64,000 nt of DNA from Aureobasidium sp. EXF-3400. Its lineage: Eukaryota > Ascomycota > Dothideomycetes > Dothideales > Saccotheciaceae. Positions 1-10,900 of the stretch are shown piece after piece. The stretch lies in the NCBI GenBank assembly GCA_024195585.1, contig SWBL01000038.1:1-64000 (forward strand), read 5' to 3'. Numbering within the stretch: position 1 is the stretch's first letter; each line of letters begins with the position of its first letter. The position numbers were made by a program, and so were the translations under genes. The notes under the pieces were generated by a model. That model saw only the letters and a program-made list of their open reading frames with translations. It searched no databases and was not told the DNA's origin.

Positions 1-1
1 G

Positions 2-380
2 GGTTACCCCAACCTCAAGACTGTCCGTGAGCTCGTCTACAAGCGTGGTTACGGTAAGGTCAACAAGCAGCGCATCGCTCTTTCCGACAACGCCATCGTT
101 GAGGAGAACCTCGGCCAGTACGGCATTGTCTGCATGGAGGACCTGATCCACGAGATCTACACCGTTGGCCCCAACTTCAAGCAGGCCTCCAACTTCCTCT
201 GGCCCTTCAAGCTCTCCAACCCTCTCGGTGGCTTCCACAAGCGCAAGTTTAACCACTTCGCAAGTCTCCCCTTCTCTCTTTTCTTCTTTTTCTTTTTGCT
301 AACTGTTTTTCCAGATCGAGGGTGGTGACCTTGGCAACCGCGAGGAGCAGATCTCTGCCCTCGTTGCTCGCATGAACTAA
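2..380 (+). CDS. rpl7: 60S ribosomal protein L7 (uL30), 3' part
   Basis: Large-subunit ribosomal protein of the uL30 family, acting in the cytosolic 60S subunit. The window opens inside the gene; the visible exons are 2-259 and 315-380, ending in TAA. The translated tail carries the fungal L7 C-terminal signature: [20 protein letters not shown], then [20 protein letters not shown], then [20 protein letters not shown]. The last intron (260-314, 55 nt) begins with GCAAGT instead of GT and ends CAG, with a CTAAC branch site at 299-303. The junction HF|IEGGD restores the conserved sequence, so the GC donor is well supported. The N-terminal half lies outside the window. Confidence 0.93.
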
Positions 381-780
381 GCGTTCGCTTGACACAAAAA
401 CTGGTTGATTTTGGGTGGAGCATGGCGCAAACGGAAAGGCATTGTAATGGATTTATCATGACACCCCACGGGCACTGCATCACAGGTAGAATGCAGCTCA
501 TGGCAAAAGCTCTCAAACGTTCAATGTCTTTTCCCACCAAACTCGCTTGACTCTTTGTCTAATTGTGACTTGACCTGTGATGTAAATCGTGTGCTAGTAT
601 TGTCAAGCCTTGTGCATCGTGCAGTTTTGCTTCGATCCGGATGCAGGCGGCAGCAGTCTTTCTGCGCTTGTCAGCGTGACCCTGTCTAGATGCACGTGAT
701 ATCCAATCCATCTCGGCTTATCATTTCTATGATATCAGTACAGGTATCTTACCGACCTTCACTTGCAATCCATCTCAATC
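381..780. other. Intergenic: rpl7 3' region and reductase promoter
   Basis: About 400 bases with no supported gene. It should hold the rpl7 3' UTR and polyadenylation signals and the promoter and leader of the reductase. I see no RNA gene or repeat. Confidence 0.6.
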
Positions 781-2598
781 ATGACCGACACATCTGGCAT
801 CGATGTTGGAGACATCCTTCGTCTCATGCTTCGCGCGAGAGCGTCAGACACTGTCGATACACTGAGCAACCTGGATGATAGCAACGAACGCCGACGAAAG
901 GCCATCGAAAGCATACTATTTTCGCGCAGGTTCATCCTAATCTACAACATTGTACTGGTAGGACTACTGGCATGTTTCACGGCTTGGTACTGGGGACATA
1001 GGATCAGTAGACTTCGACGTAGACGTGCCTTCTCTCGTTCGCCACACAACACACCTGCAATTCATTCAAATCAGATTCGCAAGGATGATAAGCAGGGCGA
1101 GACGACACCACTCCTCAATCAGAGCAAAGCTCATGTTTCCCGTCCCAGGACTTTCTCGGCGATTGCTCGAGTCCAGGCTTGGCTGATGTACCAGCCATCC
1201 GACATACCATACGTCCACAAAGTTCTTCCTTCGAATGCCACCACAATCGGCATCCTGCTTCTACTTGGCATCAATTTGTTCTTCCTGCTCTACAAAGCCG
1301 AGCTTTCAGTAGCTACGGCATTCGTCTTTGCCGATCGAGCTGGCTTGCTTTTTGTGGCCAATCTACCACTATTGTATCTTCTTGCAGCGAAGAATCAGCC
1401 ACTAAAGATGCTTACTGATGCCTCGTATGAAGGTCTGAACATCATACATCGTCGATTGGGTGAATGGATGTGTCTGCTTGCCCTCTTGCATGCTGGCAGC
1501 ATGGTTTTGGTCTGGTATACAACACTTTCTACTCGTCTGAGCTTCTCGAGGTTCCTTGCATTGCCTATCATTTGGCTCGGTCTGCTCGCATTCTTCTCCT
1601 ACGAGACGCTGTATCTTTCATCGCTCGGATCTTTCAGACAAAGAAGCTACGAAATATTCCTCGGACTTCATGTTGTCCTTCAAGTCGCTGCGCTAGCTTT
1701 CTTATGGTTCCATCACCACAACAGCCAGCCTTACGTCTTGGTCGCCGTGTGCATATTTGCAATTGATCGCCTGGTCTTCAGATTGATTCTCAAGTCAAAG
1801 ACAGTCAAAACCGACCTTTCTGTGTTGCAAGATGGGGAGACCGTGATGTTGAGCTCAAACTGGCAGTTGCCTCAATCTTCCTGGTGGAGATCTTTTGGCA
1901 TCAAGGACGGTTGGAAGCCAGCCGAACACGTCTTCCTCACAGTACCAGCCTTGTCGCATAAGCACTTGGTCCAAGCACATCCCTTCACCATCGCCTCTGC
2001 CGCTCCAACCAGTGCTGACTCTCATGCCTGGCTCAACTTTCTTATTCGAGCTCAGGATGGCTTCTCCCGAGATCTCCTTCGCTACGCACAGCTCCACAGC
2101 TCTGTAAACATCAGAGTAGATGGACCGTACGGATCGTCACACGCCCTGGATATGCTCCACGACAAAGATGTTGCTGTCGTTGTGGCTGGTGGTTCAGGTA
2201 TTGCTGTAGCGTTCCCTCTCGTCTGGAGCCTGCTCAAAGCATCGGCGCAAGATCTAGAGCTTGAAAGCAACAGAGAGTCTAAGTCTCGAGTATCCCTGAT
2301 CTGGGTAGTTCACGATCAAGAACATATTGCTTGGATACCCCAAGACAGGCTTGATGAGCTACGCGAACTTGGTTGCAAGATCATGATACCTCCGCCCACA
2401 CGCAAAGCAGGAAGACCTGATCTTCCACACCTTATCGAAGCTGCAGCGAATGCATGGAACGACGAGATTGAAGACCCTTCTGTTGGCGTAGTCGTGGCAG
2501 GACCAGACGGCATGAATAGAAGCTGCAGGAATGCATGTGCGGACCTCGTGAGTCAAGGTGCTCGACTGGAGGTTTCGGTAGAGAAATTCGGTTGGTGA
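781..2598 (+). CDS. Ferric-reductase-like transmembrane flavocytochrome
   Basis: Single-exon 605-aa member of the FRE/NOX family, moving electrons from NADPH through FAD and heme across a membrane, usually to reduce Fe3+ or Cu2+ for uptake. An early helix (about residues 52-72) is followed by a block of about six helices (residues 160-345). Candidate heme histidines sit in IHRRLGEWMCLLALLHAG and in GLHVVLQVAALAFLWFHHH. The FAD motif HPFTIASA is near residue 400, GPYGS near 448, the nucleotide motif VVVAGGSGIAVAFPLV near 465-480, and a C-terminal VVVAGPDGM then EKFGW. The first ATG is 781; an 18-nt extension to 763 would need a TTG start. The substrate (iron, copper, oxygen) cannot be told from sequence. 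No ferroxidase or permease gene lies beside it, which argues against a high-affinity iron cluster here. Confidence 0.88.
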   Translation: MTDTSGIDVGDILRLMLRARASDTVDTLSNLDDSNERRRKAIESILFSRRFILIYNIVLVGLLACFTAWYWGHRISRLRRRRAFSRSPHNTPAIHSNQIRKDDKQGETTPLLNQSKAHVSRPRTFSAIARVQAWLMYQPSDIPYVHKVLPSNATTIGILLLLGINLFFLLYKAELSVATAFVFADRAGLLFVANLPLLYLLAAKNQPLKMLTDASYEGLNIIHRRLGEWMCLLALLHAGSMVLVWYTTLSTRLSFSRFLALPIIWLGLLAFFSYETLYLSSLGSFRQRSYEIFLGLHVVLQVAALAFLWFHHHNSQPYVLVAVCIFAIDRLVFRLILKSKTVKTDLSVLQDGETVMLSSNWQLPQSSWWRSFGIKDGWKPAEHVFLTVPALSHKHLVQAHPFTIASAAPTSADSHAWLNFLIRAQDGFSRDLLRYAQLHSSVNIRVDGPYGSSHALDMLHDKDVAVVVAGGSGIAVAFPLVWSLLKASAQDLELESNRESKSRVSLIWVVHDQEHIAWIPQDRLDELRELGCKIMIPPPTRKAGRPDLPHLIEAAANAWNDEIEDPSVGVVVAGPDGMNRSCRNACADLVSQGARLEVSVEKFGW

Positions 2599-2929
2599 CC
2601 TGGCATTTGTGGTGCCTTAAGGGCGAGGAACCCCATTGTTGTGTTGACAGCTATCATAATGAACTCTCGGCAGACACCAGAACTGTGTATTCCTTTCTGA
2701 TGTCATACAAACTCGTCTAACATGTTTACGGTCCTCGAGATGAGCAGTCAACTTGTGAGCTCTCGCGAACCCCGGCATCATGCAATCATAGAGGCGTTGA
2801 GGCAACATCTCTGAATCTCGAAATGAAAACTTCGGCAGAGATAAGCCTGACTACACTCACAGGGACAGAGAAGTTCGACACCGCCCTCTGGGAGACAGTG
2901 CTCTAAACTATGGATCCTTACGAACCTGG
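2599..2929. other. Intergenic after the reductase
   Basis: About 330 bases between the reductase stop and the first relic. I see no gene, repeat or RNA structure in it. Confidence 0.5.
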
Positions 2930-3299
2930 TTAAGGAGGACAGCGCCCTCTGCTTCCTGCGAAGCTTTCCTTGAACGCAGCCATCTCCTTCCTTTGGTGCT
3001 TGTTGCCGAAGTCGTCAACCATCTTGGCTAGAAGGCAGTCAGGCGTTTGTTAGGAACATTCTTCTTTTGCGCAACGGAATCTATTTAGCCTCTGCATCGT
3101 CAATCTTCTGAAATGCGGCTTGATTGTCGTTGAGAAGTCTGAAAGCTCCACGAGCGTTGGTATATCTAGGATTGTTCGCTATCTAAATGAGCGCCGAAAG
3201 TATTGGCCAGGAAAGTGTAGCCATTCGAGGATCTTTGGCACTTTCGCCCTTGAACTGTCTGTCAGAGTGAAAGCGAGTCTCGCGAGCAGCTGTATTCAT
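2930..3299 (-). pseudogene. Decayed small protein gene, family unknown
   Basis: Read on the minus strand from ATG at 3299, a coding-like frame gives MNTAARETRFHSDRQFKGES and, after an in-frame TAG at 3183-3185, IANNPRYTNARGAFRLLNDN and QAAFQKIDDAEA. The frame then meets another stop. A second block, MVDDFGNKHQRKEMAAFKES, follows after a CTAAC/CTGAC-type branch region and a TAG acceptor, and ends at TAA (2930-2932). Together these look like a two-exon gene of roughly 100 residues with one nonsense codon and a damaged donor: GAGGCTAAAT stands where a GT donor is expected. The first stop fits CAG to TAG. I do not recognise the family. A functional gene with different splicing is possible but less likely. 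Confidence 0.5.
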
Positions 3300-3349
3300 T
3301 TGCTGCTAGTACAGAGTACGTTGTAATTATCTAGCATCGATCGTACGGG

Positions 3350-3910
3350 TCGTCCTCCCACCTTAGCGAGGAAGCATCGAGTCACCCCGAGGACACTCCG
3401 AGGGTACCTCAAGGGCTGTCCTCGTGATTACCTGGGTGTAAAACGGAGGGAAAGTTAAGCCATCGACAGTGCAGGAGAGGTGGGTCGGATTCTGGTGGTG
3501 CCGCAGGTGAGGCTGGTGTTCTCAGCGAGAGCGGGTCGAGTGAGTCTGAGTATGTTCCGAGAAGGCATTAGTGGCTGTTTTCTGCAAGATCTAAGTGCGA
3601 AATGTATGACTGGTCAAGTCCTCGGTCAGAGCATGGGTGGTCGATTTTTGGTGTGGTTTCGGGTCGGACTGGCCATCTCTGCGAGGAAGTACCAAGGCAA
3701 TCCGAGGACGTTCCGAGTGCATCAAGTACATCACTCTCTTGGATCTCTGATTATCACAGATGCTGATTCAACAGTTCTCGTGAGTAGTCCTCTACCAGTC
3801 AAATTTTGGTGGTGTTTTGGTTGGGTGAGAAGAACTACACGAGACTGCACCGAGCCGAGTCAAGTATGTGTCGAGTGTATCAAGTCGACCATCGTCTCTG
3901 AAACCTCAGT
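3350..3910. repeat. Degenerate tandem repeat, period about 156 bp
   Basis: Four diverged copies can be aligned on a shared core, roughly GCGAGGAAG..CCGAGGAC..TCCGAG..CAAG. Cores start near 3366, 3525, 3681 and 3827, so the spacings are about 159, 156 and 146. Copies 2, 3 and 4 are each preceded by a GT-rich TTTTGGTGGTG-like block. The 162-codon open frame over this stretch (3480-3968) is repeat-derived and has no coding look. Copies are too diverged to call by exact match, so the unit boundaries are approximate. Confidence 0.6.
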
Positions 3911-3985
3911 GCCGCAAAGGTTGTTATGCGTATCCTCTGAGCGGTACGGGTTGGTCGTGATCTGGTAACTTCGCTTACCAAATCC

Positions 3986-5326
3986 ATGCTAACCTCCTCC
4001 ACTTCTCCAAGATCACCAAGGCAGGTAGCACCACCTTTCACAGTCTCCATTGTAGTCAAAGAGTATGATCACGTCCTACATGTTCTTTTTTGTTTGTTTG
4101 TGTTTTCGGTGGCTGATTCAATGCTGTTTAGATTACAAAACATCCCTATCAAACATTCATCCCCTCGACTTTGGCCCTCAAAGCCGAGCGTGATGCGTCC
4201 AGGGAAGATGTAGCTTATCCACATGCGTCCACTGAGGACAACCCGCTCAGGTCTGACTGCTACAGACGCGCCTGCACATGACCCTCTCTCGCATGGTGCT
4301 GTTGTTCTATACAACGACCAACAAGCTCCTGACGATATCACATCTCCTGAACATTCCGGTCCTGTCACACCTCAACGTGGTGTTGGCCCTGCGGTTTGGG
4401 TTCCACGCCCTGCACAGCCAAGAGTGAAGCTCGTACGCGCTACTCCCCAGCCTCCTCCACAAGAAGAGGAGAAACCACTTTAATCTGTCCCGCTGTTGTA
4501 AGGCCACCAAGACAACATGTACACTTCCTTGGAAAGTACATCGGCCCTCACAAACAGCATGACGACGGCATCAATGAGCTGCTTTACGCAGTACAATCCT
4601 GGAACTCTGTGCCGCGTACCCGTCAACAAGAGGCCTTGGCTGGTACGTTCTTCTTCAAACACAACGACCTTGACGTTAAGGACAACGCATCCTTGCTCTG
4701 GCTCAGCATCCCCTCCTTGGCCAGTCGCCTTCTGCTCGCTGTGCTTTGCTTTACGATTGGTACTCTTCCAACGATTTTATTGTTGCATTTGACCTCGACA
4801 TTCCTTCCTTTGACCGCTCTCACCTCGGGCGTGGAATCAACATGTTAGGGCCAAGAATGACGACCCTGGTCTTACCTCGATGACTGGAATCATCTCTTCG
4901 CGTCTGCACATCTATTGCGGCGTCCCTGAAGACGGTGTAGGCTTTCCCGCACTGGTACAATGGGCCAGTCTGTTCTACCGCGGCCAACTGCCAGAGGAAA
5001 CCTTCACCAACAACTAGACGGACATTGGCACTGGACCTGCTGAGTCATCACACTACCAGATTGTCTGGAGACCTGATCCAGACTCCGCGGCCGAAGAACT
5101 TGCGATCCCCAGGATTCTTCACGCACTGCATAAAGAGATGGCCGAGCTCGCCCGCAACCCTGGTCTAATGGCAGACATCGAGCTATGTGTCTACAACTGG
5201 CTCACTGGCAGTGGTGTCTCTGGAACTAGGGACAGATTACAGAGGGCCAAAGACAGAGTGTGTCTGATGATTGGTGAATTCTTCAAGGACATGGGCTATG
5301 ATAACGCAATGCGTATGTATTCTTAG
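3986..5326 (+). pseudogene. Decayed protein gene, family unknown
   Basis: A chain of coding-like segments in shifting frames. It runs from ATG at 3986 (MLTSSTSPRSPRQVAPPFTV), across a possible intron ending at a TTTAG near 4131, to TLALKAERDASREDVAYPHA. A different frame gives a proline-rich stretch ending at 4483 (PPPQEEEKPL). Further frames give HDDGINELLYAVQSW, YDWYSSNDFIVAFDLDIPSF and, from 4850, MTGIISSRLHIYCGVPEDGV. The last frame is interrupted by TAG at 5015-5017, then runs on to 5326 (LARNPGLMADIELCVYNWLT). At least three frame changes and one nonsense codon argue that the gene is dead. I do not recognise the family, and parts could belong to more than one ancestral gene. Confidence 0.5.
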
Positions 5327-5592
5327 AGAAATTGTCGTGGTCTACAGAGTTCGTAGAGTCGTGGTTAGTATGCACTTGATTCGCATTCATCTCGTTCTTT
5401 CCATTGTTGGCCATCAAGCTTCATGTGGTTTCGAGGTTGGTGCCTTCCTACGATCCCTCCTTCCTGTACCGAGACATCAGCTCGGTTTATGCGTCCTTCT
5501 TCGTACATCCACTGCAGCCTTGTTTTCTAACCACAACACTTCTCACTTCTTTGACACCTGATAACCAAGTCACTTAACTTACATACATCAAC

Positions 5593-5975
5593 ATGGCATC
5601 ACATCAAAGCAAGGAGTAGAACACCGCCGCTGCGTATGCAAAACTGAAACCACAACTGCTGTCTATGAACAAAGTCTCTCACAATGCCATCGAGAAACTC
5701 ATCAAGGATCTGCCGCTGCTCATCTCTCGAATCTCTTGCATGAATCACCACACTTTTCTCTAATTGCTACAAGCAACGTCTAGGAGTCTATAGCTGGCAA
5801 ACAGAATCTCCGGTCGCTAGACCTCAGGTTCCTTCAGACCATCTTGACTACACCTCCCGACTCTGTTCAGCTTGCCCGCTCAATTGCCAAAGCAGAAAAT
5901 CGCGACTAAAATCTGGTGATTGTAGTCAACCGCTACTTCGCTCCGTCTCACAACACGTCAACAGTCACAGTCTGT
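5593..5975 (+). pseudogene. Decayed protein gene fragment, family unknown
   Basis: From ATG at 5593 the frame reads MASHQSKE, then TAG (5617-5619), then NTAAAYAKLKPQLLSMNKVS and HNAIEKLIKDLPLLISRIS. A second frame gives LDLRFLQTILTTPPDSVQLA and RSIAKAENRD, a TAA at 5907-5909, and NLVIVVNRYFAPSHNT. Both stops fit a glutamine codon changed at its first base (CAG to TAG, CAA to TAA). The composition resembles a soluble helical protein; no motif is recognisable. It lies 267 bp after the previous relic and could be its neighbour or a further exon. Confidence 0.42.
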
Positions 5976-6519
5976 GTGCAATGTTCAAGACGTTCTGGAC
6001 ACATGCGGATTATTTTGCATTAGATCAAGCACTGCCACCAGATACACTACCACTCTCTGATTCTCTCTGTCTCTCCCGCGCGATTCTGTTAGAAAATATG
6101 GCTGTGGAAATGCACAATATGTTTTGGCTTCCTACATTTGTCCATGGAGAGACCATGAGAGCAGAAGCTCTTAATGGACAGTGCAAGGATTCTCAGAGCC
6201 ATTCTGCATTTCGATGATATCTGCAGAGAGGTACTACGACGATGGAGATCTTTGATCAGACAAAGGTGGCGATACCTGAGGGAATGAGGGGCTTGATCGA
6301 CATGTCGACATTCGTTCCATGATGAACATTCCTCCATGACAATAGCAATAATGCTGCATTCACTTCTGCTTTGCAGCAATGTCTTGAAAGCTGTTTGCAG
6401 CCCGAGATGGGACGTCCGTTTGTATACCCTGCCTATGGTCACAGACATGGGGCTGACATGTAGGACCTATCTCCGATTCGTAGTCATAGAAAAATAATTA
6501 TGAGGATATCCACAAAATA
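5976..6519. other. Spacer between relics
   Basis: About 540 bases. A short frame from 6098 (MAVEMHNMFWLPTFVHGETM, ending at 6217) may be another scrap of decayed coding sequence, but it is too short to support. Nothing else is recognised. Confidence 0.35.
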
Positions 6520-7280
6520 CTAAGAATTGGTTGATGCCCTGCGGAGAGTATCCATCTCGAGATCTTGAGATATGGACCTGAGCTTCCTAGTCTTGGGTTC
6601 GTGTACGTTGGCAGGGTATAGCTCAGACGCGATCTCCCTCAATGCCCTTCCGCACAGCTGCTCTTCTAGAGCAAAGGAGCGAGCGATCGAAGCAATCAAA
6701 ACATGATTGCAAGAATGGTGAAAGCTTAGACCTACTGCGCCAACATCGTACATCGTGATGAGGTACTTCAGTGGGTCCTTGGGATCGTTGAACTTGTCCA
6801 CCAATCTCGCCTTGGCTTGGTTCGACAAGCCGGCGTGTACAATGCGGGCATCAACAAGGCAAGCTCTCAATGCGGCTTGTAGATAGTATGCATTGGCGGA
6901 CGTGGCCTCATCAATGATGAGTTTCTGATAATGGCCGAGGCCGTCCGAGTCCAGCTTGTCTAAGACATGGATCTCAAGCAGCTCGGGATCACCAGAGCGG
7001 AGATAGGACTACTTTTCGTCAGGTACTGAGACCTCAGCAGTTGTCTTGGGCTCGGCCTCGCCCTCACCGTGAGTGAGTTCAGCGATAGCCTCACCCTCTA
7101 GGCCTCGCTCTATTTCTGTAACGTCCCAACATGGGCGCTGCCACCCACAGCTTCGAGGTTGGCATTCAGGCGGGTCATCTTGGTAGAAAAGTCGGCAATC
7201 GCCATCTTGCGAAGCGGGACAACAGGGAAGATAAAGGTCGGCTGAGGGGTTCGGTTGAGGGGCTGTAGCCGAGGTGTGAT
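6520..7280 (-). pseudogene. SNF2-like helicase relic (helicase C-terminal part)
   Basis: The minus-strand frame ending at TAG 6520-6522 encodes ARIVHAGLSNQAKARLVDKF, LITMYDVGAVGLSFHHSCNH and ARSFALEEQLCGRALREI. This matches the order of superfamily 2 helicase motifs V and VI (GA.GL.. and Q..GRA.R) in SNF2-type chromatin and repair ATPases. The same frame extends upstream through ELLEIHVLDKLDSDGLGHYQ to a TAG at 7009-7011, and beyond it to a Cys-containing stretch (DCRLFYQDDPPECQPRSCGW). The N-terminal ATPase lobe (Walker A, DEGH) is absent, so this is a truncated and broken copy. SNF2-like relics of this sort are common in variable fungal regions. Confidence 0.6.
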
Positions 7281-7918
7281 CAGGTAGCGAACGATCGCCT
7301 TCCTTATCGTCGAGGTTACATTGTTAAATCAGCGTGAGAGATGGAAGGAGGAAGGGGACGTAAAATGCATAAACATGTTCCTTCTAAGGTAACTGGGTGT
7401 GTAAAGGACTAGATGCTTATTCTGGCTCTCTTATGACATGCCCTATTTCCAGGATAGCTTCGTGCATTTCGACAGCTCGATTCCAAGTGTCGCTGGAGAT
7501 TGAGAGGCGTTGGGTCCAAGATCTGGGAGTAGGTTCATGACCAGTATTGGGGCACTTGAGACAGATCTGTAGGAGAAATGTATCTGTCCAAAGGAGACCG
7601 CCGTATTGCAGAGTGCTAAACAGACGAGTGTTGGAGTGGCTTGAGTGCGATATATGTTTCGACGCGTGTGATTGACCCGGTAGGATAAGATTGCTTGAAT
7701 TGCTTCAGTAGACCAATACCATGTATGTATCTCGTGCCACCAGAGGGCAAGTTTTCCTATGATGCAGAACGGCCAAACCATGCAATGCAACGAAAAAAAA
7801 AAAAGAAACATGAAAGTACCCATATCCCACAAATGCTTGACTATGTACTGAAATCGACAAAAGAATGAACAAGAGGAAGTGCGAGGCAGAAAATCTAGAG
7901 CTTGGATGCAGCTGAAGA
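7281..7918. other. Intergenic, 3' of the DUF1765 gene
   Basis: About 640 bases holding the 3' UTR of the minus-strand gene that ends at 7919, with a run of about 14 A near 7793-7804. I see no gene or RNA. Confidence 0.5.
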
Positions 7919-10900
7919 TTACCTGCCCTTGCCAAACACCTCAACACCTAGTGTTGGTGTCTCGACATGCTTGTTGGATGGCACTCCCTCGCCCTTCCTG
8001 CGCTCGAAGAAGCCCTGACACTCCATGAGGATACACACCCACTCAGCCAGAGCTCGACCAGAGTAGACTGACTGAGCCTTAGCCTCACCAATAGGTTCGG
8101 CAGCTTTGATGGGACTCTCTTCACCATTTTCCTGTTGGAGATAGAGGTGCGCGGCCAAAGGGAGTCGAGGTGGCGCTAGGCGCATGGCGGTAGGGTGGTG
8201 TGCTTTGGGGTGCATCTCAAGCGAGAACTTGAAGCAGAAGTTTCGGTGCCTGATCGGCGAAGGACCTCGACTGGCATGAGGTGTAGTCAGGGGCGACTGC
8301 TTCATAGCAGAGGCACGTGCTCTTGGTGCCTGGGTAGCGGTCGTTGCCGAACGGCTCAACTTGCCACCGGACGCCGTCGTTTCTGGTACAGATGGCAAGG
8401 AGGTGGATGGGGTCAAAGTCTTGACCGTGGAGGCAGATGTAGCCTTCGATCGGCTCTTGCCCCCCATTATGTTGCGAAGGAAGCCACGAAGTCCACTCTC
8501 GGGGCGCTCGGTTTCCATGCCAAAGTCAGAAGAGGATGCTGAGGAAGTGGGTCGGATATCCAGTGAAGCTGCTTGGGAGATGACTGAGTCTCTTTTCCAT
8601 GTCTGGCTGGGCGATCCGATCGGTGCTGATGGATGCGGTGGTACGATTCCGTCGAAGGCCAAGAAAGACCCGCCCGGTGCAACCTGAGTATCAGTACGAA
8701 TGATCAACAAACGTCTGCTAGGGGCAGGATTGCAAGGGGTTGTTGAAGGGGGTAACATCTTGCCCTGGGCGGCTTGTTGTCTTTGCCATATGAAGTGTGA
8801 CCAGACTACCTGTAGACGCTGCAGCAATGTCTCGAAGATCAACCTAGAACGATGTGAATTAGCAAGTTGTTCAGTATAGGTACAATGTCGGTCCACGCAC
8901 TTATCACCTGGAGACTCCTCTTGGTCGTAGCGACCCACGCGCCAGCAAAGCAGTCGCATGTAGTAAGCGCGGACCATAGGACACCAGTGGTTGAAGGTCT
9001 TGTCAAAGACTTCTTGATCGAGTAGGAGATCGATGCATATTTTGGTCTTGCGGTCAGGACTGCTATTGATTGTGCTCCAGATTGTGTAAAGGAAGGCGAA
9101 CAATCTGATCTCCGTCATGGTGTTTTGGCTAAAGACCATTCTCTTGCACACGTCTACCCAGAAATCTGTGTCAATGAGGCATGACTGCGAGGGATGCATC
9201 TGTTCGTATCGGACGATGATTGCAAACGCTTCTTCCAAGAAATCGCAAAGAGTATAGCAAGCGAGATGGTTGTAAACAGATATGCCACGTGCACCTGCTT
9301 GCAGCAGAGATGCGAAGGACTCTGCAAAGAGTTGTCGAGCAAAAGGATGCTCCGAGGCTCTCTCTGATAGAAAGTCTCGAATTAGCATTATTAGGCGATT
9401 TTCCGCCATGATTCGGATAGCATTAGTAGGTGGTAAGGGCAAAGTTGACGCAACTGCGTCTGGATCAACCAGGACGTCGTCAAATGTAGGAGAAATATTG
9501 TTTGATGAATCACCGTGTAATTGACCAGCATCACGGTGAATAGTAGAATCAAGGTTGACCAAGATTTGGGAGTGTACAAAGAGTAGACCTGGAACGCAGA
9601 TTCTCTCTTTCTTAGTAGCATCCGATGGCAGGTAGTCGGCGACTAGAATATGGAAATGCTTGACGAAAGCGAAGAAGAGGTCGCTTTCACGACCTGACCA
9701 ACGCTCAAGCCAATAGCCGTACCATTGGATGTTTGCTGTTCCAAGTGGCAAAGGCGTCTGTGTTCTGAGGTGTTTGACCATCTTTCCCAACGAGACAAAG
9801 CCCAAGGATTGCATGGAAGGGGGGAAGGCTGAGTTGATCCTTGCAGCAGTCTCAGCAAGATTGTCAAATCTGCTCACACCACTTTCAGAAAGAACTCTCC
9901 GCATGACTTCTGTGGGCGCGTCCCAGAGACGCACAAGCACCTCTGCGATTCCTGGGCAGAAGAAAAATGCGTATGCGGTAGCTTTTCCACAAAACGTTAC
10001 CAGACTGGCAGATGCATTTTTGAGCGACATCCTATCAACCACAAAGGCCATCTGTGAATTGAGATTTTGCACAAACATGTTTCGCACATTGTGGTGAACA
10101 GATTCGGTCAGGAAATCGATGCCAGTCGAAGACAGGGAAGTTGTAGACTTGTTCCTTGTAGACACAACGGTGGTCCTTCGATCAAGAGGACAGAGAGGTG
10201 ATGGGGACAAGCGCCATTCCTGGCGGTCCATTATGCCTGATATACCGTCCAAAATGGCTGGGCGGTCTGTGCCTGAGATAGACTGATTGTTTCTTCCATG
10301 GAGCATATCCAGAAGGCCAGTCCACCATTTGTTGAGGATGTTGGTGCGTCGATCCAAGTCTTCTGCTCGTAATGCGAGATTAGATGGATGGTCGGCGTAG
10401 TTTCGTAGGAAGGGTAGTAGCGAAGATCTGACTACGTTCGCTTTCAAAGTGCTCGACTTGGATTGGAACCTGAGAAGTGTAAGCTTAGATCTCTTGAGAA
10501 CCAAAGAGTGTGGGATGTACTTACTTGGTGTAGTCGCCATCGAGTGATCTGAAAACGCTCCATAACTCATCTTTCTTCCGAGGCAAGGAAAGCGCAGGTA
10601 GAGTCTGATACTTCTCGGCGGACGACAATGGCGGCATGGGATTGGCAGAGCCGGGATGCAAATGTGTAGTGTTGTGTAATCTGTCTGTGGAGAAAGATTT
10701 GGGCAGCTGTGGCATTGGTGGGTTAGATTTGGTGGGCTCCTCCATGGATGCTCTGACTGTGACAGTCGGGGCAGCTGGTTTGAGAGATTTCCTCTTAAGC
10801 ACAGTACCCCTTCTGGCCAAGAAACCAACAGTTTCTGCAGCTTCCGTGTCATCTTCCTTGTTTTTCTCGGACTCTCGTCTTCTGAAGATCGACTTTCTAC

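Noticed and set aside
3480..3968. 162-codon plus frame
   Set aside because: Falls on the ~156-bp degenerate tandem repeat; the periodic sequence explains the open frame.
5015..5017. Programmed amber readthrough as an explanation of the relic stops
   Set aside because: The same relics also carry frameshifts and at least one TAA, which fit decay better than recoding.
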